Assembly: GCA_029582265.1 (NCBI GenBank)
Contig: CM055835.1
Location: 7,555,500 to 7,619,499 of the forward strand
Direction: 5' to 3'
Length of the DNA stretch: 64,000 bases
Source of the DNA: Zoroaster sp. YZ-2022
Taxonomy: Eukaryota; Echinodermata; Asteroidea; Forcipulatida; Zoroasteridae
In this document: one piece after another, positions 60,001 through 64,000 of the stretch
Position numbering within the stretch: position 1 is the stretch's first letter
Layout of the letters: each line of letters starts with the position of its first letter
Made by a program: the position numbers and the translations under genes
The notes under the pieces: model-generated
What the model was told of the DNA's origin: nothing
Databases searched by the model: none
What the model saw: the letters and a program-made list of their open reading frames with translations, nothing else

Positions 60001-62310
60001 CCCAGTCAATAATAATATTGTAAAATGTGCTTTATAAGAGTGAAATTATTATATTATTATAAGGAAATAAGGAGGAATAGGACGATGCTTGTGAGCTCAT
60101 TAAAACTCTCCTAAGAGAAGTGGATGCTTAAAATGTCATTTACGTGTGCACTTTTAAAAGAAACAAATCCATGATCCATTAATATTGGGAGCTGTTGATT
60201 TACCTTAATAACTCCAAACATCATCAGGGTCTGTGTTATTCAGATGGGGCTGGATGTCCTGTGTGTATACCTTATGTACTGAAGGCTCTTCTACACAAAC
60301 TGAAGGTCACACATTGGTTCATGTATACATACAGCTGTGCTGCATATTTAAGTGTGTGTATGCGCAGTACGTATATACATGTATGAAGTGATGAGTGACC
60401 TTAATTTGCCACTGACAAGGCCCCCTTCTGTTTGTTACGACATTGCATTAATTCTATTGGGTAATGCATGTAAAAGAACCCAGAACACTTAGCGTGAAGG
60501 ATAAAGAGCGTGTCTGGGAATCTCTAGAATGGGCTAAATATACCACATGCAAAAATTACCTTTATAAATGATAGCAATATTATATGTTTTTAATGAACTT
60601 TAAAAAAAAAAAATTTGTACCATTTTTATAGAAGAGTAAGAGGATGTTGACATTAGAGGAAAGATTGACTGCCAGTCAAGAAGAATTAGAATCATTACGT
60701 CATGAGAGTGAAGTCTACAAAACACAGGTACACATCAGGATACTAAAGGATAATGTTAAACAGTTTTGAAAACAACACTGAGCACAACTCATGAAAAAAT
60801 ACCACACACGCGAGTAGTGGACACCCAAGGCCCTTTACCAGTCTGTTCTGTGTTTTTCTGGATATTTCTCTTCCGATTTGTTAGAGAAATGTTAATACAT
60901 AATGCATTAGGTAACTAATTTGTTATGGTATCACTTATTTAAATATAGATGAGCACAACATTTTGCTTACAGCGATTGGTTTAAATAAGTTTGCATACAT
61001 AAATTATTCATTTTGCTGGAGGTTCATGAATAATTCAGTAGTAGCTTCGGAACAGAATGGTAAAGGCTACCCACCCACCGAACCCTAAATATAAAATCTG
61101 ATTTATTTTTGGCAAATGATAGTGCAAAACATATTATACATGAAATGTTTTTATCAAAAAAGGCAATTCAGAATATAATTTTGAAAATTGGTGTGTAATC
61201 ACTAACTTGACACCAAACTTTGATGAGGAAATTAACTGACATTCTAAATCTCCTTGCATTTTGAACTGAGATATAAGCATTCACTCTCATTTGCTTCTTA
61301 GGTCGCTGCCAAGCTACATGAAAGTGAAAGTACCAATAAACATCTTGAAGAGAAGGTTACCATGCTTGAGCAGAGACTACAAGATCATAGCTTGACTGAT
61401 GATGAGCAGATCAAAGCTATTATGACAGAGGTACTTATTAAGTCTGTTATAGCTACACTATGTTACCTTAGTCATATATCATACATGTATTAGAATCATT
61501 AACCCTAACTCCCTAGACAACAAAGCCAGTTGGACGATTTTGAAGGATTTTATTGTTTACATAACCTGGAGTCCTTAACCCTAACTCCCTAGGCCCATTT
61601 GCTTACACATAACCTGAATCCTCCAAAATCTTTCAGTAGTAAAGCAAGCATAATGACATGTATGCACACGTGACATGTGTTTCTAATCTGTGATACATGT
61701 ACATGGCCAGGGACCCTCCCTGCATGCATGGAGCAATAAACAGTGTCCACTGACCCAAGCACTGACCTTGCAATCACTACAACAAACATGGATGTACATG
61801 TACCATGGAAAGGCAAGTATGCCTAATAACCTCAATCCTCCACTTTAGCAAAGAGCATGTAGCATGTAACCTCAATCCTTCAAAATCCTTCACTTTAGCA
61901 AAGAGGATTTTGGAGGATTTGGGAAGGTTAGGGTTAATGTGCTGGTTCCACTGCAGCTATAATGAAAACAATTTGTTCTGCAGTGATTTATTTTTTTTAT
62001 TATGTGTCCTGTTTGACTTGGTCGTAGGAATGACATTGTTCAAAACTACAAGTTTCTGGAATCAAAATTTTACTCTGACATTGTTGTGGGCAATGATGAT
62101 GTATATTCACTAATAGTTTTATGTTTGCAGTCAGTATGAAACTATATATAGACCTATTGAATGTAGAGAATTGTGCTGGTACTAATAATGATTTTGTTGA
62201 TATTTTGTATGTAGAGAGATACATTGGAGCAGAGAGTTGAGGTATCTCGTCGAGAACTCATTGATATCAGAAGCTCATCAGCTGAACATATATCCAACCT
62301 GGAACAACAG
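53834..62310 (+). CDS. GOLGA1: Golgin-97 (GOLGA1) N-terminal half, nine coding exons, incomplete at the window end
   Basis: Coding exons are 53834-54046, 55677-55836, 57153-57283, 57895-58014, 59005-59153, 59625-59736, 60632-60727, 61302-61430 and 62215-62310. Every border is AG...GT and the phases join without a stop, giving 402 codons. The protein begins MFAKLKKKI, the hallmark N-terminus of golgin-97, followed by a Ser/Gly-rich linker (about residues 27-71) and then continuous E/K/Q/L-rich coiled coil. The segments SKMADKLALAV and LQGFQVQELAKVKHM match conserved golgin-97 stretches. Golgin-97 is a trans-Golgi tether: its C-terminal GRIP domain binds ARL1, and its extreme N-terminus captures endosome-derived carriers through TBC1D23. 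Vertebrate proteins are about 770 residues, so the second half of the coil and the GRIP domain lie past 64000. A splice acceptor 17 bases before the ATG implies an upstream noncoding exon. Identity is confident; exact splice choices are inferred by eye. Confidence 0.9.
54074..54613. mobile_element. 540-base MITE, GGGTCATTCCATG ends, in golgin intron 1
   Basis: GGGTCATTCCATGTCAGATC at the left is mirrored by GATTTGACATGGAATGACC. AGAG flanks both sides (54070-54073, 54614-54617). The left end is 27 bases past the exon 1 donor. Confidence 0.85.
54815..54905. repeat. End fragment of the GGATACCCG hAT-like family
   Basis: ggtacccgaatacccaacc, then ttatccggttccaattaccc and actttttaaaattcagact, match the inverted 3' end of 47687-49696. 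Confidence 0.6.
55167..55524. mobile_element. CCCTCCTAT-family TTAA MITE in golgin intron 1
   Basis: TTAA at 55163-55166 and 55525-55528. Closely matches the copy at 39499 throughout. Confidence 0.8.
55677..55836 (+). CDS. GOLGA1: golgin-97 coding exon 2 (start of coiled coil)
   Basis: The acceptor atcatag precedes GTDATVETLQMELSQRND and the frame stays open to KQQE. The donor is gagt|gtaagt, leaving one base (phase 1). The heptad-like L/V spacing and the RN..VRRLE segment fit the first coil of golgin-97. Confidence 0.88.
55870..55929 (+). repeat. G-run tract in golgin intron 2
   Basis: gaggggggg near 55873, then ggtggtggtgg followed by a G15-class run at ~55916. Could form G-quadruplexes in the transcript. 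Confidence 0.6.
56181..56564. mobile_element. 384-base MITE, TGTGATGYGATCTGGG ends, in golgin intron 2
   Basis: TGTGATGTGATCTGGGAAAA at the left, and TTTTCCCAGATCGCATCACA inverted at the right. The target duplication is unclear. Confidence 0.65.
57153..57283 (+). CDS. GOLGA1: golgin-97 coding exon 3
   Basis: The acceptor ttgacacag ends at 57152. The two leading bases complete the codon opened in the previous exon. It reads NIKRIQELNEEYQ, then SKMADKLALAVKKKEDEMN, and the donor is gagaaa|gtaagt (phase 0). The MADKLALA segment is one of the best family matches. Confidence 0.9.
57895..58014 (+). CDS. GOLGA1: golgin-97 coding exon 4
   Basis: The acceptor catttcag ends at 57894. Forty codons begin ERSDLQDQLQRLSMDKF and end LQGFQVQELAKVKHM; the donor is atg|gtgagt (phase 0). 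The GFQ.QEL.K.KHM block is strongly conserved in golgin-97. Confidence 0.9.
58057..58175. repeat. 27-base minisatellite, five copies
   Basis: Repeats of atgacagggtccttcgttgc, each followed by ctat, in golgin intron 4. Confidence 0.85.
58230..58418. repeat. Dispersed repeat with GGCATGGAAT core, copy 3, TTAA-flanked
   Basis: TTAA at 58226-58229 and 58419-58422. The interior matches 4590-4734. Confidence 0.6.
58551..58972. mobile_element. 422-base TA-flanked MITE with >120-base inverted repeats, golgin intron 4
   Basis: TA at 58549-58550 and 58973-58974. The ends begin TGACATAAAACACAATAAAG, and inward blocks such as tgctaacgtgac / gtcacgttagca and tcaactcaaatta / taatttgagttga keep pairing. 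It ends 30 bases before the exon 5 acceptor. Confidence 0.85.
59005..59153 (+). CDS. GOLGA1: golgin-97 coding exon 5
   Basis: The acceptor aaactcag ends at 59004. It reads FVNSQEELHQCKADLEHLKE and on to TKVRNT, with donor aag|gttggt leaving two bases. The acceptor lies about 30 bases after a TA-flanked MITE ends at 58972. Confidence 0.85.
59625..59736 (+). CDS. GOLGA1: golgin-97 coding exon 6
   Basis: The acceptor actgcag ends at 59624. The first base completes an Arg codon. It reads DELIKQKTHAEDYSTQQERQ and on to SLTMDSQE, with donor gag|gtgtgt (phase 0). The donor is weaker than the others. Confidence 0.83.
59777..60062 (+). mobile_element. Diverged tRNA-Leu SINE in golgin intron 6
   Basis: catggccgagtggtttag, ttgagcaagacacttta and ccagggagctgaga follow the order of the full-length SINE. 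Box B is eroded (aggtttgtatcc), so it is an older copy. Confidence 0.75.
60632..60727 (+). CDS. GOLGA1: golgin-97 coding exon 7
   Basis: The acceptor tttttatag ends at 60631. Thirty-two codons run KSKRMLTLEERLTASQEELE to SEVYKTQ, with donor cag|gtacac (phase 0). Typical coiled-coil composition. Confidence 0.83.
61302..61430 (+). CDS. GOLGA1: golgin-97 coding exon 8
   Basis: The acceptor gcttcttag ends at 61301. Forty-three codons begin VAAKLHESESTNKHLEEKV and end QIKAIMTE, with donor gag|gtactt (phase 0). Confidence 0.83.
61503..61574. mobile_element. Truncated copy of the 82-base CCCTAAC hairpin MITE
   Basis: TTAA at 61499-61502. Matches the reverse of 28830-28911 up to ttattgtt, then meets the next element. 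Confidence 0.65.
61579..61933. mobile_element. CCCTAAC-family TTAA element in golgin intron 8
   Basis: TTAA at 61575-61578 and 61934-61937. The ends CCCTAACTCCC and GGTTAGGG enclose internal atcctccaaaatc repeats. Nearly identical to 51285-51629. Confidence 0.8.
62215..62310 (+). CDS. GOLGA1: golgin-97 coding exon 9 (last in window)
   Basis: The acceptor tatgtag ends at 62214. Thirty-two codons run RDTLEQRVEVSRRELIDIRS to SNLEQQ, with donor cag|gtaact (phase 0). A LINE fragment starts about 120 bases into the next intron, and no further golgin exon was found before 64000. Confidence 0.83.
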
Positions 62311-62429
62311 GTAACTAGAGAGGGCAGTATACCAACTGATAAAACAGGGTCAATGGTCACCAACTATGATGTGATTGTGTCAGCTTTGCCTGTGATTAGT
62401 TAATTGTTTTTCCATTGACATTTTATCTG

Positions 62430-63915
62430 CCAGGGATGATGGAAAAATCACTGCATTAGTTTTGTTAGACTTAAGCGCCGCTTTTGACACAGTCGATCAC
62501 AAAATCCTTCTCTCCCGCCTTCAATATCATCTTGGAATACATGACACAGCCCTGGATTGGTGTAAGTCCTACCTTTCAAATAGGCCTCAGCATGTTTGTA
62601 TTGGTAACGCTATCTCCAAGCCTGTTATTCTTGACTATTCTGTACCCCAAGGCTCTATGCTCGGCCCACAGTGGTTTACTGTTTATACCTTTCCAGTTCA
62701 TGATATCATTTTGAAGTATAACTTAAATTATCATGTCTACGCAGACACACAGCTTTATATTACTTTTAAATCTTCTCAAGAACCTGCCGAGTCGTGTATT
62801 ACAACGCTGGAGAAATGTATTCAAGAGATTCGTAGTTGGATGAGATGAAACTTCTTGAAATTGAATGACGAAAAGACAGAATTTGTTCTATTTGGATCAC
62901 GTCAGCAACTATCTAAAGTTTCTCTTCCATTTATTACAATTGGTGACTCGCAGATAACCCCCTCATCACAAGCACGTAATTTGGGTGTTATATTTGACTC
63001 GACAATGACTTTAAAACCTCATATCTCCAACATTGTCCGTATATCATCATTCCATATCAGAAATATTAGCCGAATAAGGAAATACTTGAATAAAAGTGCT
63101 GCTGAACAAATTATACGTGTGTCGTGGCCGAGCGGTCTAGCTTACCGGACTCAAGTTCTGGTGTTAGCAGCAGAATGTGGGTTCGAATCCCGGCCGTGAC
63201 ACTTGTGTCCTTGAGCAAGACACTTAACCATAATTGCTTCTCTCCACCCAGGGGTTAAATGGGTACCTGTGAGGGCAGAGTTGGTTGATTAGCCCTATAT
63301 GCGCTGTAATGGCAGCAATTGAGCTGTATACTCCCCAGGGAGCTGAGATGGTTTCAGGAATGATTTATGAGCAGGGGTAATAATATGCGCCTTGAGCACC
63401 ACTCAGTTGGTGGATACGTGCGCTATGTAAGTCCACACATTATTATTATTATTATTATTACGGCTCGATAACGGGAATGCTCTCCTTTATGGTCTCCCGC
63501 AGAATCAAATATCTCGTCTTCAGCACATACAAAACACAGCAGCTCGTGTTGTAACTTTGCCCAGAAAGTCATGCCATATCACGCCAATCCTGAAAGAACT
63601 GCACTGGCTTCCTGTTTCACAGAATTGTTTTTAAACTTATGCTAATTGTTCACAAATCTTTTAATAGTATTGCTCCAATTTACATTTCTGAACTTCTTAA
63701 AGTCTACACTCCATCACGCAATTTGCGCTCCAGCAACATGTAACTCCTAAAGGAACCAACTTCAAAACGGAACTGGGGTGATAGGTCTTTTTCTGTCGCG
63801 GCTCCGAGACTCTGAAATCATCTTCCAACTAAACTCAAATCTTGTCTTAGTATAACTAGATTTAAGTCGATGCTTAAAACTTATCTTATGTCACAATTTT
63901 TCAAAGATGATGTAT
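62430..63915 (+). pseudogene. 5'-truncated CR1/L2-like LINE, split by a SINE
   Basis: In golgin intron 9. Frame 1 (62462-62845) reads LDLSAAFDTVDHKILLSRL and then SVPQGSMLGPQ; the catalytic YADD is reduced to YADTQLY with one Asp lost, and the frame ends in a premature stop. Frame 2 (62855-63110) reads NDEKTEFVLFGSRQQLSKV and then NLGVIFDS. After the SINE (63119-63460) it resumes with RLDNGNALLYGLPQNQIS, then TAARVV, LHWLPV and, in another frame, FNSIAPIYISELLKVYTPSR. Inactive: several stops, a frameshift and the insertion. Confidence 0.85.
63119..63460 (+). mobile_element. tRNA-Leu SINE inserted in the LINE
   Basis: Full-length copy with box A TGGCCGAGCGG and box B GGGTTCGAATCCC, very close to the copy at 2084, ending (ATT)7. 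A 4-base TACG may be the target duplication. Confidence 0.88.
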
Positions 63916-64000
63916 ATTTGTAATTGCATTGTAGATACATGTATCTCAGTACACATAATTTTTTTTCTCCTATGCTATCATTGTATATTGTTTGTATTCA

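Noticed and set aside
62462..62845. Functional host reverse-transcriptase gene
   Set aside because: The catalytic YADD is damaged, stops and frameshifts are present, and a SINE interrupts it: a dead LINE.

Overview
This is animal nuclear DNA: about two-thirds A+T, sparse genes, introns with GT-AG borders, (TA)n and (TTG)n microsatellites, and dense short transposon remnants. Both recognisable genes, golgin-97 and an FKBPL-like cochaperone, are animal genes. The tRNA-headed SINEs with ATT tails and the abundant TTAA- and TA-flanked foldback MITEs suggest a marine invertebrate, perhaps a non-vertebrate deuterostome such as an echinoderm or hemichordate. That placement is inference. There is nothing prokaryotic and no rRNA, CRISPR array or viral gene.

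Layout. 0.6-2.8 kb: two exon-like segments that may be the 3' end of an unidentified + strand gene. 0.3-17 kb: a mosaic of hAT-like, mariner-like, TTAA-type and GGTCATTCC-type MITEs, tRNA-derived SINEs, LINE reverse-transcriptase scraps, and a Kolobok-like element with a broken THAP domain. 17-28 kb: mostly unrecognised low-complexity DNA with old tandem repeats and two of three copies of a block that keeps short aligned reading frames. 28.5-35 kb: the most striking structure, a roughly 6 kb foldback. Its arms are mirrored arrays of ~145 bp tRNA-like units, and they enclose 7.5 tandem copies of a ~304 bp satellite whose units each carry the same hairpin. 36-38.3 kb: a foldback palindrome and the third block copy. 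41.5-42.5 kb: the intron-free FKBPL-like gene on the minus strand. 42.7-49.7 kb: three larger elements (a 2.66 kb foldback with a nested hAT MITE, a 1.27 kb element with CpG-rich promoter-like DNA, and a 2.0 kb hAT-like element with a duplicated promoter-like module). 53.8-62.3 kb: nine coding exons for the N-terminal ~402 residues of golgin-97 on the + strand. The gene runs off the window before its GRIP domain.

The two confident genes look independent: one encodes a trans-Golgi tether and the other an Hsp90-type TPR cochaperone. The rest of the window is mostly transposon history: nested insertions, pairs of MITEs sharing one TTAA, and elements placed within tens of bases of golgin splice sites or just beyond the FKBPL stop codon. 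All calls are from reading the sequence. No alignment, folding or database search was run, and repeat-family names are by structural analogy.
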